The position numbers and the translations under genes are program-made. Below are positions 28,317-38,854 of a DNA stretch of 64,000 bases, piece by piece. Within the stretch, counting starts at the first letter, position 1. Each line of letters begins with the position of its first letter. Source of the DNA: Sphingopyxis sp. PET50 (GTDB lineage: Bacteria; Pseudomonadota; Alphaproteobacteria; Sphingomonadales; Sphingomonadaceae); NCBI RefSeq assembly GCF_025244705.1, contig NZ_CP104207.1, forward strand, positions 3,162,001 to 3,226,000, written 5' to 3'. The notes beneath the pieces were generated by a model. The model had not been told where the DNA came from, did not search any database, and was given only the letters and a program-made list of their open reading frames with translations.

Positions 28317-28347
28317 CGGTTCAACAGCCGCGTACCACGGAAACAGC

Positions 28348-28776
28348 ATGACCGACCCCCGCGCCCTCATCGCAGCCCTCGACCTCGCCCTGCATCCCGA
28401 GGGCGGCTGGTACCGCGAGACCTGGCGCGGCCCGCTCGGCGCCGATGGCCGCGCCAGCGGCACCGCGATCCATTTCCTGCTCGAGGCGGGCCAAGGTTCG
28501 CACTGGCACCGCGTCGATGCCGAGGAGATCTGGCTCTGGCACGCCGGCGTCCCCGTCACCCTGTCGCTCGCCGCGACCGACGCCGACGCGCCGGCGCACC
28601 ATCGCCTCGGCCCCGACGTCCTTGCGGGCGAGGCCCCGCAAATCCGCATCCCCGCGCACCACTGGCAGGCCGCGCGTGCCGCCGACGGCTGGGCGCTCGT
28701 CAGCTGCCTCGTCGTCCCCGGCTTCGACTTCGCGGGCTTCACCCTCGCGCCGCCGGGCTGGGCGCCGGGCGGCTAA
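28348..28776 (+). CDS. Cupin domain protein (DUF985 / Cupin_5)
   Basis: This 142-residue protein has the DUF985 pattern: LALHPEGGWYRETWR, AIHFLLEAGQGSHWHRVDAEEIW (metal-binding His/Glu) and IPAHHWQAARAADGWALVSCLVVPGFDF. Family members are cupin-fold proteins of unclear function, some with epimerase-like active sites. It is intact. Confidence 0.85.
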   Translation: MTDPRALIAALDLALHPEGGWYRETWRGPLGADGRASGTAIHFLLEAGQGSHWHRVDAEEIWLWHAGVPVTLSLAATDADAPAHHRLGPDVLAGEAPQIRIPAHHWQAARAADGWALVSCLVVPGFDFAGFTLAPPGWAPGG

Positions 28777-28831
28777 GGCCCTTGTGACGGGCCGCACAGC
28801 GCCGCGCCGCGCATCGCGATATGGCGCTGCC

Positions 28832-29759
28832 ATGCGCCCGCTCGCCCTCCTCCTCACCGCTCCCTTCCTGCTCGGCGCCGTCGCGCCCGACATATGCGAC
28901 AGCGGGCGCGAGGGCGGCGTCCATATCGCGCCGGTCCCGATCGTCGATATCGCCGTCGATCCGATTCCGATCGTCGACCATGCCGTCGTCGCGCACGAGG
29001 TGGTGCAGATCGCGACCCGGGGCTGGCTGCTCGGGAGCGAGTTGCGCGTCCCCGGACCCGAGCGGCTCGTCTATCCCGCTCGGCACCCCGCTCGATCCCC
29101 GATATTGCCTGCCCGCGGCGTACGCGCCCTTTGTCCTCGCCCCGGAGGGCCAACGCTGGCGGCGCGTCGGGGGCTATGTCCAGGCCTGCCTCGCCGACCG
29201 CGATGGCGACGGCCTCTACGAAGCGCTCAACCTGTTCGCGGGCGATTCGGCCATGCACGTTCCCGTCCGCCACCTCGAGCGTTCCGAGACCCTCGCGGTC
29301 CCGCAGGCGCTCGCCGAAGACCCGCTCGGCCTCGCGGACAGCCGCCGCTATGTCCACCGCCGCGTCACCGTCACCGTGAAGGACAATATCGCGCGGCTCG
29401 CCATCGCCCACGCCTTCCAGGACCAGGATCGTCATGCTGCCCCGGGCGTATATGTCACTGGCTCCGACGGTGCCTATGTCTATCGCCTCGTCCCCCGCCC
29501 GCCGCACCCGGTGTCGATGACCGGCAACAGCTATTTCGGCAGCGGGCGCGATGCCGAGGCCAGCGTGACCATCGCCGACGGCGCCGAAGTCGCGGTCGGC
29601 GGCCTCGCTTTCCGCATCGACCATTATAGCCACGGCTTCACCCTGCAACCGCTCGCCAGCCGCTCGCCGCGCTGGGTCCATTATGGCTGCGGCGGCACCA
29701 GCATCCTCCTCGGCCCCGCGCCCAAGACACCGCTCGACAGCGCCCCCGCCCCCCGCTAA
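28832..29759 (+). CDS. Secreted hypothetical protein, with one frame break
   Basis: A signal peptide (MRPLALLLTAPFLLGAVA) is followed by VPIVDIAVDPIPIVDHAVV. The frame breaks near 29083 in CTATCCCGCTCGG; one C less gives VYPLGTPLDPRYCLPAA. The rest (DRDGDGLYEALNLFAGDSA, VYVTGSDGAYVYRLV, YGCGGTSILLGPA) runs to 29759. It is about 308 residues. The DRDGDG string recalls a calcium-binding loop. No family is recognised. It lies just upstream of the TPP riboswitch. Confidence 0.55.
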
Positions 29760-29769
29760 TCTCCGCGCC

Positions 29770-31815
<2,046 letters not shown>

Positions 31816-32003
31816 AGAAAGCCCAAACACGAAACAACCAAAATATAACGGCTGCGAATGAATCTTTTGAAAATTTTTCTCAATTAAAAACAAATAGTTA
31901 TACTTACAGATCAAAAGATTCATTGCTGGATGCTCAAATAAGTCTGGATTCTTGGTTAAAGAATTCTTACTTTGTTCTCGTCAGAGGACGAAAGGGTTCC
32001 CCC

Positions 32004-33114
32004 ATGCCAAAAGCGGATTCAGATGCAGATACGGCAAAACGGTCGCGCATTAGCCAGTCAGACTTCCCAAATATTAGCTTAGAAGAGGCATTGCGCATCG
32101 CTAAGGGACTTTGGGATAATTACGCTGGTAAAGGTGCCGCTCCTCATAATGTGGCAATGGCACTTGACCTAAGCCCGACCAGCGGCGGATGGCGCAATCT
32201 TTGCGGCGCCTCTATTGCTTATGGACTCACCGAAGGTGGGTACAACGCCTCAGAAATAGTCCTTACTGAATTGGGCAAACGTATCGTCGCGCCCACTTCG
32301 GAGGGTGATGACCTCATAGCCCTGCAGGAAGCTGCGTTGAAACCGCGCTTACTGGGCGATTTCTTTCGAAACTATGATCGAGCCAAGTTTCCGCGAGATG
32401 ATATCGCCGGTAATGTGTTGGTCAGCAAAGGACTTCCGAAAGATCGTGTGGACGGGCTCGTCAGCCTGCTGAAGCGTAATGGCGATTTCGTCGGATTTAT
32501 CAAACAGACTAAAACTGGACCATTTGTTTCGCTCGACGCGCCGCCCACAAATCAGGCGAGGCCCGCGCTTATGACTGCCAGCCCGGACATCGACGAAGAC
32601 GACTTTGGCGTTTGCGGTGACGAAGAAGTTATCAGCGCACCTCCTCGTGCCTCAATATTAGAGGCGCTAAGCGATCGCAGCTGCGTCCAATAATCGCGTA
32701 TTTATAACGCATGGGAAAAACCAAGGAATATTGGACCAGATTAAAGAGGTCGTCGAACTTGGCGGATTTGATCCGATCATATCAACGAGAACGGAGACAA
32801 CTGCCAAGCCGATACCTGACAAGGTAATGGACGACATGCGAAGCTGTAGCGCAGCAGTTATTCATGTTGGATCGGAAGGCGTGTTGACGGACGACGATGG
32901 GAATAAACATCCTCAGATCAACCCTAACGTACTGATTGAGATCGGCGCGGCAATGGCACTATACAAAGGCCGGTTCATTCTCGTTGTTGAAGATGGCGTA
33001 AGCCTTCCATCAAATTTGCAGGGCCTCTACGAATCAAGATACACTGGAAGTTCAATAGAATTTCAGGCTGGAATGAAAATTCTAAAAGCACTTAGAGGAC
33101 TAAAGGCAGGTTGA
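32004..33114 (+). CDS. TIR-like nucleotide-binding effector with N-terminal winged-helix-like domain, one frame break
   Basis: The start ATG (32004) follows AGAGGACGAAAGGG. Residues ~15-180 are helical (ISLEEALRIAKGLWDNYAG, GWRNLCGASIAYGLTEGG, IVLTELGKRIV) and resemble the DUF5343-type winged-helix region; this likeness is tentative. A linker (~180-230) leads to a TIR-like domain of the PF10137 (CAP12/Pycsar-type) kind: RVFITHGKNQGILDQI (231-246) and INPNVLIEIGAAMALYKG with a Glu at ~312 in the position of the NADase catalytic Glu. The break near 32676 (AGCGATCGCAGC) is repaired by removing one C (SDAAASNNRVFITHG). About 369 residues. The GC content is far below the neighbours, implying transfer. 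Confidence 0.78.
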
Positions 33115-33167
33115 ACAGATAAGCGTGCCAAAAATCGTGTCAATCTAGCCATAGCTAAGAGCTGAAC

Positions 33168-33830
33168 ATGAGCAAAACCATTCCTGCTAAATTTCGTGAG
33201 AACTCCTTTAACTGCCCATTGTGTGGCGTTTATTCCATGCAATTCTATTCAGATCTGAAGAGACTGGACTGGGAAGATAAACCTGTAGATACGGAGGCAG
33301 TCCTATCGGAATGCTTGAAATGCGACGGAAAGCTGCTCTGGTGGAAAGGTTCAATTGTTTCGCCAAGTGTGACGACGGCGCCGTTTCATCATGAAGACAT
33401 GCCGAAGGAGATCGTCAAAACCTATGAGGAAGCTCGACAGGTATTTGAGATTTCTCCCACAGCATCTTGCGCGCTTTTGAGGTTGGCTTTGGAGAAATTG
33501 ACGGTCGTTCTAGGCTTTTCAAAGGGAACGCTGGATGCACGGATCGGCATGATGGTTGGTGCAGGATTGTCCACAAATGTACAGGAAGCACTGGATGTCG
33601 TTAGGGTGATCGGAAATCAGGCCGTGCACCCTGGACAGATTGATTTATCGGACGACCGCGAAACCGCCGCCGCGCTCTTCGAGCTTCTTAATTATATTGT
33701 TGAGCGGCTAATCACCGAACCCGCGAAGATCGGGAAGCTCTTTGATGCGTTGCCGGAAAACGCGCGTAAGGCAATCGCATCTCGCGACGCTCTGAAATCA
33801 CTTCCACCTCCCAAGGCGCAAGATAGCTAA
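33168..33830 (+). CDS. DUF4145 protein with N-terminal zinc ribbon
   Basis: This 220-residue protein has CPLC (Cys16, Cys19) and CLKC (Cys49, Cys52), a likely zinc ribbon. A helical DUF4145 domain follows with SPTASCALLRLALEKL and VVRVIGNQAVHPG (Arg146, Asn150, His154), the latter recalling the R-x-H signature of HEPN domains. DUF4145 is known from type I restriction subunits and stand-alone genes in defence regions. It starts 53 bp after the TIR-like gene on the same strand with similar low GC, so they are probably one operon. The molecular role is not known. Confidence 0.78.
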   Translation: MSKTIPAKFRENSFNCPLCGVYSMQFYSDLKRLDWEDKPVDTEAVLSECLKCDGKLLWWKGSIVSPSVTTAPFHHEDMPKEIVKTYEEARQVFEISPTASCALLRLALEKLTVVLGFSKGTLDARIGMMVGAGLSTNVQEALDVVRVIGNQAVHPGQIDLSDDRETAAALFELLNYIVERLITEPAKIGKLFDALPENARKAIASRDALKSLPPPKAQDS

Positions 33831-33913
33831 GAATTACGGTGACAGAATTACGGTGACAGAATTACGGTAATTACGGTGACAGTTTACTAAATTACGGTGA
33901 CAGTTTACTAAAT
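33831..33913. repeat. Tandem array of ATTACGGTGACAG units
   Basis: Five partly truncated copies in a row: GAATTACGGTGACA at 33831 and 33845, GAATTACGGT at 33859, AATTACGGTGACAGTTTACTAA at 33869 and ATTACGGTGACAGTTTACTAAAT at 33891. Further copies start at 34068 and 34264. The array begins right after the DUF4145 stop. Confidence 0.9.
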
Positions 33914-34067
33914 CCCCAAACTCACTCCACCCGCAGCGCCTCCAATATCTCGTCAAAGACAATCACCTTCGGATGACTCCCGATCTCGCTCGCGACGCTC
34001 GCCCCCACCAACACCGCCACATTGTTCGCCGCCGCCTGATAGGTCACGCCGATCTTCGCCGCGATGG
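33890..34067 (-). pseudogene. Duplicated 3' fragment of the fic gene plus its flanking repeat
   Basis: Bases 33890-34067 match 34264-34441 over 178 bp with only two differences that I can see (CGTCAAAGACAATC against CGTCGAAGACGATC). The shared part holds one repeat unit and the last ~48 codons of fic. The fragment has no start and ends abruptly at another repeat unit (34068). The remaining 34098-34263 holds a small hairpin (CCGGGCCGCG...CGGCCCG) and no gene I can support. Confidence 0.88.
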
Positions 34068-34295
34068 ATTACGGTGACAGTTTACTAAATCCCCAAATTC
34101 CGGGCCGCGTAAAACGGCCCGCAGACGCCATTCCCCTCCGCCCCCCACCGAACACCCCCGCAAATCCTATTTCGCCTACCCCACCCCAAAAAACCCTTTC
34201 CTAAAAAACCCCCGTCTGGTTCATCCTGCTGGATGAAGCACGACAAGACCCTCCCAACCCTCGAATTACGGTGACAGTTTACTAAATCCCCAAAC

Positions 34296-35447
34296 TCACT
34301 CCACCCGCAGCGCCTCCAATATCTCGTCGAAGACGATCACCTTCGGATGACTCCCGATCTCGCTCGCGACGCTCGCCCCCACCAACACCGCCACATTGTT
34401 CGCCGCCGCCTGATAGGTCACGCCGATCTTCGCCGCGATGGCGGTGATCGTCATCGCGGGCTGTTCGAACGCCAGATCGATGATGCGTGGCAACAGCGCC
34501 GATTGGCGCGCTTTCTGGAACCGCTCGCGATAGCGCGTCTGCAAATCCTGTAGCCGCTCGACGACGCGGATCGTACCCAGCGCAGATTCGGTCACCGCTT
34601 CCAGAAAGAAGGACAGCCACGGCAACCATTCGCCCCCCCGCGACACCTCGTACATCAGGTCGATATAGCGGTCCTTGTGCCGCTCCAGCCACGGCGACAT
34701 ATAGAGCAGGGGCTGGCGCAGCGTGTCGCTCTGGATCAGGATCAGCGTGATCAGCATCCGCCCGACACGCCCATTGCCGTCGGCAAAGGGATGGATCGTC
34801 TCGAACTGGTAATGCGCCAGCGCCGCATCGACCAGCGGCGGTATCCCGCCACGATCGGCCCGGTTGATGAATTTGGCGAGATCATCCAGCGCGTCGGCGG
34901 CTTCGCGCGGCGGCGGCGGAATGAAGCGCGCCGTTTCGATCCGGCCCGTCCCGCCGATCCAGTTCTGGTCGCGCTTGAGCTCGCCGGCATCGACACTCGC
35001 GCCGCGATGCTTCGCCACACCGTCGAGCAACAGGCGGTGCGCATTGCGCAGCAGGCGGCTCGATATCGGCAGTTCATCAAGCTGCTGGATGGCAGTTTCC
35101 AACCCGCGTACGTAATTGAAGACTTCGCGATTGTCCTCACGCTTGCCGGCATCGCCCGCCCCGGCTTCAAACAGGAAAAGATCGGACAGCGTCGTGTAGG
35201 TGCCCTCCATGCCCGACGATGAAACGGCTTCGCGCCGCTGCAACGGGCGGATAAGGAGCATCGGATTGGCCATGCCGCGGCCAATCCCGCGCAACTCCCC
35301 GATAGCCTGAGAGGCTGCGGAAAGCTGCGCCGCCAATGGATTCAGGTCGAGCACGGGCGGCAGCTTGTCCGGTACAAACGCTTTGCGCCCGCCAATCGTT
35401 GGAACTAGGGTGCCGGTAGCAGCTTTGCCAAACCCGTTCTGTTCCAT
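34296..35447 (-). CDS. fic: Fic family protein (class II AMPylase-type)
   Basis: The ATG at 35447 (Shine-Dalgarno AAGGAAG) opens a 383-residue protein. An N-terminal helix carries the autoinhibitory motif region EAVSSSGMEGTYTT (S-x-x-x-E-G). The Fic core is HPFADGNGRVGRML, the complete HPFx(D/E)GNGRxxR signature, and a C-terminal winged helix (MTITAIAAKIGVTYQAAANNV) follows. Fic enzymes transfer AMP or other groups to target proteins. The inhibitory helix is in cis, so no antitoxin gene is needed. A 178-bp copy of its 3' end lies downstream. Confidence 0.92.
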   Translation of the reverse strand: MEQNGFGKAATGTLVPTIGGRKAFVPDKLPPVLDLNPLAAQLSAASQAIGELRGIGRGMANPMLLIRPLQRREAVSSSGMEGTYTTLSDLFLFEAGAGDAGKREDNREVFNYVRGLETAIQQLDELPISSRLLRNAHRLLLDGVAKHRGASVDAGELKRDQNWIGGTGRIETARFIPPPPREAADALDDLAKFINRADRGGIPPLVDAALAHYQFETIHPFADGNGRVGRMLITLILIQSDTLRQPLLYMSPWLERHKDRYIDLMYEVSRGGEWLPWLSFFLEAVTESALGTIRVVERLQDLQTRYRERFQKARQSALLPRIIDLAFEQPAMTITAIAAKIGVTYQAAANNVAVLVGASVASEIGSHPKVIVFDEILEALRVE

Positions 35448-35607
35448 TCTCGCTTCCTTGAAGATGGGCCAGAGGTTTTCTACAAAAACTTTGTTTCGTT
35501 GAAAACTACTTTCTCCTTTTCCACGAACGTTGGAAACCAAAACGGATCAGTTTCGATCCCGCTTCGTACAGTCTCGCATCACCCCCACACCATGCTACAC
35601 TCCCGCC

Positions 35608-36120
35608 ATGCGCGCCCGGACCCCCCTCTACGTCATGGCCAAGCCGCCGCCCGAGGTGCAGGAACAGATCGCCGCGCTGCCGCGCAACGACCCCGGACGC
35701 GGCCCTAATCTCCTCCATGTCACGCTCATCTCGCTCTACGACCTCCATTATGCGCCGCCCGAGTGGCTGCCCGCGACCATCGCCGCGCTGGACGGCTTCG
35801 CCGCAGCCCCCTTCCCGCTCAGCTTCGACCGGATCGAGAATCGCAAGGCGGTGACGCTGCGCACGCGCGATCCGCTGGCCGAGGCGCGGGCGTTCCAGAA
35901 GGCGTTGGTCAACCATCTGCTGCGCGAGAAGGCACCGATCATGGACGGCACCACGCCCGAACCGCACATCACGATCAACTATCGCGGCGACCGCCTGAAT
36001 GCCCAGAAAATGCCGCCGATCGGCTGGACGGTCGATGAGATCATTCTGATGGAGAGCATCGTCGGCAAGACCACCCATGTCGAACACGGCCGCTGGCCGC
36101 TGCGCGGGGACGCTTCCTGA
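35608..36120 (+). CDS. 2'-5' RNA ligase / 2H phosphoesterase family protein
   Basis: This 170-residue protein has the paired HxT motifs NLLHVTLISLYDL and EPHITINYRGD of the LigT-like 2H superfamily, which hydrolyse or form 2',5' or cyclic phosphodiester bonds in RNA. The ATG at 35608 gives MRARTPLYVMAKPP. A second 2H gene occurs at 42963. It is divergent from fic. Confidence 0.85.
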   Translation: MRARTPLYVMAKPPPEVQEQIAALPRNDPGRGPNLLHVTLISLYDLHYAPPEWLPATIAALDGFAAAPFPLSFDRIENRKAVTLRTRDPLAEARAFQKALVNHLLREKAPIMDGTTPEPHITINYRGDRLNAQKMPPIGWTVDEIILMESIVGKTTHVEHGRWPLRGDAS

Positions 36121-36136
36121 ACAGCCGGCGCGGCGT

Positions 36137-36160
36137 ATGGACCCCGGCTTTCGCCGGGGA
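36137..36160. repeat. Single REP palindrome
   Basis: GGACCCCGGCTTTCGCCGGGGAGC is one arm of the REPIN family seen around 10712 and 11050. It lies downstream of the 2H phosphoesterase gene and could act as a terminator hairpin. Confidence 0.75.
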
Positions 36161-36245
36161 GCACGGGCGACGATATTTGCCATGCCCCATTTGCCATGCC
36201 CCGCTCCGCCGCCTATCCTGGCCGGACAGCATAGGGAGGACAGTC

Positions 36246-36554
36246 ATGTCGCACCCCTCGAACATCGTCCATTGTTCCGGCCCGCACGATGCGCACGCGT
36301 TCGACGGCATTTCGGTCCGCCACCGCACCGGCGACCTCGATGCGCCTTGCCCGGTCTGCGCGGGGCATGGCCAGTGGAACAGCCAGATCGACCTCGTCAG
36401 CCACCGCTCGATCCGCGTGCCCTGCCCCAAGTGCGACGGGCGCGGCTGGATCGAGACCGGGGCCGACATGGTCCCCTCGCACGACATCGCCCTGTCGCCC
36501 GATGGCCAGCCCCAATGGATCGTGCGGCTCGATCCCTCCGACGATATCGAATGA
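36246..36554 (+). CDS. Small protein with DnaJ-type zinc-finger repeats
   Basis: This 102-residue protein has CPVCAGHGQW and CPKCDGRGW, two CxxCxGxG elements as in the DnaJ cysteine-rich domain, in the middle of a His/Asp-rich sequence. No J-domain is present. It may bind zinc and a protein partner; the function is unknown. The ATG at 36246 is preceded by GGAGG. Confidence 0.65.
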   Translation: MSHPSNIVHCSGPHDAHAFDGISVRHRTGDLDAPCPVCAGHGQWNSQIDLVSHRSIRVPCPKCDGRGWIETGADMVPSHDIALSPDGQPQWIVRLDPSDDIE

Positions 36555-36687
36555 GCTTCGCGCCCGGCGCGCGTCGCGGCGCCCGACGCCGACGGAACTC
36601 CTGCCCCGCTCAGGACTTAACCCTCTGCGCGGGGCAACCTATGCATGCCCGCGCCCGCTTGGCCCGGCACGCGATCCTGACGGAGTG

Positions 36688-37168
36688 ATGTCGATGAACA
36701 AGCTGATGATCCTGCCCCTCGCCGCCGCAACCGCGCTCGCGGGCGGCTGCGCCTCGACCGGCGGCTATGGCGGTATCGGTGCTCGGCGCCCGCTATGACG
36801 ATGGCGGCTATGGCTATTACGACCGCGACTATTACGCGCAGAACGGCAATTATGATTACAACCGCCCCGACCCGCGCCACGGCGGCTATTATGCCGACAA
36901 TTATTACCGCAGCGACAAACGCTATCGCGAGCGCCGCCTGTCGAGCAACGACCGCATCTATCGCGGCCGCGACGACAAATATTATTGCCGCCGCAGCGAC
37001 GGTTCGACCGGGCTGATCGTCGGCGGCATCGCCGGCGGCGTCGTCGGCAATGTCATCGCCCCCGGCGGGTCGGAGACGCTCGGCACGATCCTCGGCGCGG
37101 TCGGCGGCGCGGTCGCCGGACGCGCGATCGACCGCAGCGGCAACAACAGCAACGTGCGCTGCCGCTGA
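36688..37168 (+). CDS. Glycine-zipper 2TM lipoprotein (17-kDa antigen-like), with one frame break
   Basis: A lipoprotein signal (MNKLMILPLAAATALAGGC) is followed by a Tyr/Asp/Arg-rich region (YYDRDYYAQNGNYDYN) and a glycine zipper (GLIVGGIAGGVVGNVIAPGG, ILGAVGGAVAGRAIDRSG). The frame breaks near 36777 in ATCGGTGCTCGG; one G less gives GGIVLGARYDDGG. The corrected length is about 159 residues. Members anchor in the outer membrane. Confidence 0.82.
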
Positions 37169-37186
37169 CGCCCGAAGCATAACGAC

Positions 37187-37217
37187 GGGGCCGCCGCGCA
37201 TCAGCGGCGGCGGCCCC
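37187..37217 (+). terminator. Strong GC hairpin after the glycine-zipper gene
   Basis: GGGGCCGCCGC (37187-37197) and GCGGCGGCCCC (37207-37217) form an 11-bp stem with a 9-base loop. Only a weak T run follows, so termination is probable rather than certain. Confidence 0.55.
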
Positions 37218-37256
37218 GCCGATTCGGTTTCGTGCCCATCAAGGACGTATGAACTT

Positions 37257-37402
37257 TAGGCTGTATCGACATTCAGAAGATGGCGAGCCGAAAATGGTGG
37301 TTTTCCGTGACCCGGAGCGCAGCGCACTCCATGTGCGTGAGCACCGGAAGCGCGGAAAGCCGCCATTTGCAGGCCGCCAGGGCTGAATGTCGATACAGCC
37401 TA
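37257..37402. mobile_element. MITE-like non-autonomous element, 146 bp
   Basis: Perfect 20-bp terminal inverted repeats TAGGCTGTATCGACATTCAG (37257-37276) and its complement (37383-37402) enclose 106 bp without a gene. The repeat ends resemble IS5-family-type termini from memory, but no transposase is present in the window. It lies at the 3' side of the membrane gene ending at 37421. Confidence 0.75.
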
Positions 37403-37420
37403 GTTCCGGCGTCGCGTTCC

Positions 37421-38178
37421 TTACCCCGCCGCCAGCCCCAGCGCGCCGCGCACCCACATGCCGGCCACCAGCCGCTGTGATAGGCGGCGCTCGCCCCCGC
37501 GAAGGCCAGTGCATAGGCGATCCCGCCCCACAGCAGCACGGGGTGAACCCGCCCGCGCGTCGCGAGGTCGTACAGCGCCGCCGCTGCGACCAGCGCGATC
37601 GTCCCCGCCCAGTTGCCGAGCAGCACGCCCCAGAAGCCGGGGCCCAGCGTCATGCCGATCGCCGCGCCCCACCAGCGGCCGAACGCCGCCGACAGGATCA
37701 CCGTAGTCGCGAGCAGGATCAGGCGCTTGTGCGCCGCCGGGTCGCCGCGCTTCACGAACGCCAGCGCCGCGGCCGCCGCGAACAGGATCATCGAGGTCAG
37801 CGGCAGGGCGAAGAAGCGCGCATTGTCGGGATCGCGCGGCGCATAGAAGCGCTGGCTGTCTATTTCGGCGCCGATCGCCGACATGGCCATCACCGGCACC
37901 AGCACGACGAGGCTCAACCCCAGCAGCCGGTGCAGGTCGTGCCGCCGGGCGCCGATCAGCAGCGCCTGGACGGTCAGGATCCCCATCCACGCGAAAAAGG
38001 CCCAGACATGGATTTCGAGCATCGCGGGCGCGGGATAGTCGGCGGTGCCGCCGAAGCGCTTCGCGATCTGCGGCACGAAGCCCATGGCGACGCCGAGCCA
38101 CGACACGGCGACGAAGGCGGCGAAGAACAGCCGGTCGCCGCGATGCCGCGCCGCGAAACCCGATCGCGTGCCGATCAT
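37421..38178 (-). CDS. Seven-helix membrane protein (DUF2306-like), with one frame break
   Basis: About seven helices (FFAAFVAVSWLGVAMGF, EIHVWAFFAWMGILTVQ, LLGLSLVVLVPVMAMS, TSMILFAAAAALAFV, GTIALVAAAALYDLA and others) and PAAHKRLILLATTVILSAAFGR suggest a DUF2306-type protein. Near 37463 the frame breaks; adding one base gives the C-terminus GMWVRGALGLAAG and the stop at 37421. Without it the frame would run into the MITE. The function is unknown. Confidence 0.6.
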
Positions 38179-38331
38179 AAATCCCCCTTGCGACCCGGCG
38201 GCACAGCATCATGGCGCGGCCGTGCGGTCAAACGAAAACGGCGCGCCGCTTTTCGGCTCCCGCCTGCTCCGGGCCCTTCCCTTGCCGCCCGCGCCGTGCT
38301 TCACAGGCGCGCCGAAGCCGAGGACCAACCG

Positions 38332-38751
38332 ATGCCGAACCCCGAGCCGACCGGCCCCGACAGGGGCGCGACCTTCTATCACGGCACGCGTGCCGACCTC
38401 GCCGTCGGCGACCTGCTCGCGGCGGGCCGGGGCAGCAATTATCGGGCAATGCCGATGTCGTGGATCTATTTCTCCGCCGCGCTCGAATCGGCGGTCTGGG
38501 GCTGCGAACTGGCGCAGGGGAGCGGGCGCGAGCGCATCTATGTCGTCGAGCCGACCGGCGACTGGTTCGACGACCCCAATCTCACCGACAAGAGATTCCC
38601 CGGCAACCCGACACGCAGCTATCGCAGCCGGTCGCCGCTGCGCATCGTCGGCGAGGTCGAAAGCTGGACGCCGCATGCACCCGAAGTGCTCGCGGCAATG
38701 AAGGCCAATCTGGCGCAGTTGAAGGAGGAGGGGGCAGAGATCATCGACTGA
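38332..38751 (+). CDS. arr: NAD+-rifampin ADP-ribosyltransferase
   Basis: This 139-residue protein matches Arr throughout: FYHGTRADLAVGDLL, ALESAVWGCELAQGSGRERIYVVEPTG (first 19 residues cited in pieces), FDDPNLTDKRFPGNPT and SYRSRSPLRIVGEV. Arr inactivates rifampicin by ADP-ribosylation. Chromosomal arr genes are common in environmental bacteria. The gene is intact, with no mobile element directly attached, though a MITE lies 0.9 kb upstream. Confidence 0.9.
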   Translation: MPNPEPTGPDRGATFYHGTRADLAVGDLLAAGRGSNYRAMPMSWIYFSAALESAVWGCELAQGSGRERIYVVEPTGDWFDDPNLTDKRFPGNPTRSYRSRSPLRIVGEVESWTPHAPEVLAAMKANLAQLKEEGAEIID

Positions 38752-38854
38752 CCGCGCCCGCCTTCGCGATCGGATGGAATAGCAATGCGGCGCGGAGATG
38801 CCCCTTCGCCTGCGAGGAGGGAAGATATAGGCAGGCGGGAAAAGGGAGAGTGAA

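Noticed and set aside
33831..34290. CRISPR array in the ATTACGGTGACAG repeats
   Set aside because: The units are nearly contiguous and variable in length, with no regular unique spacers and no cas genes.
37257..37402. A complete insertion sequence
   Set aside because: Only 146 bp with no transposase; called MITE-like instead.
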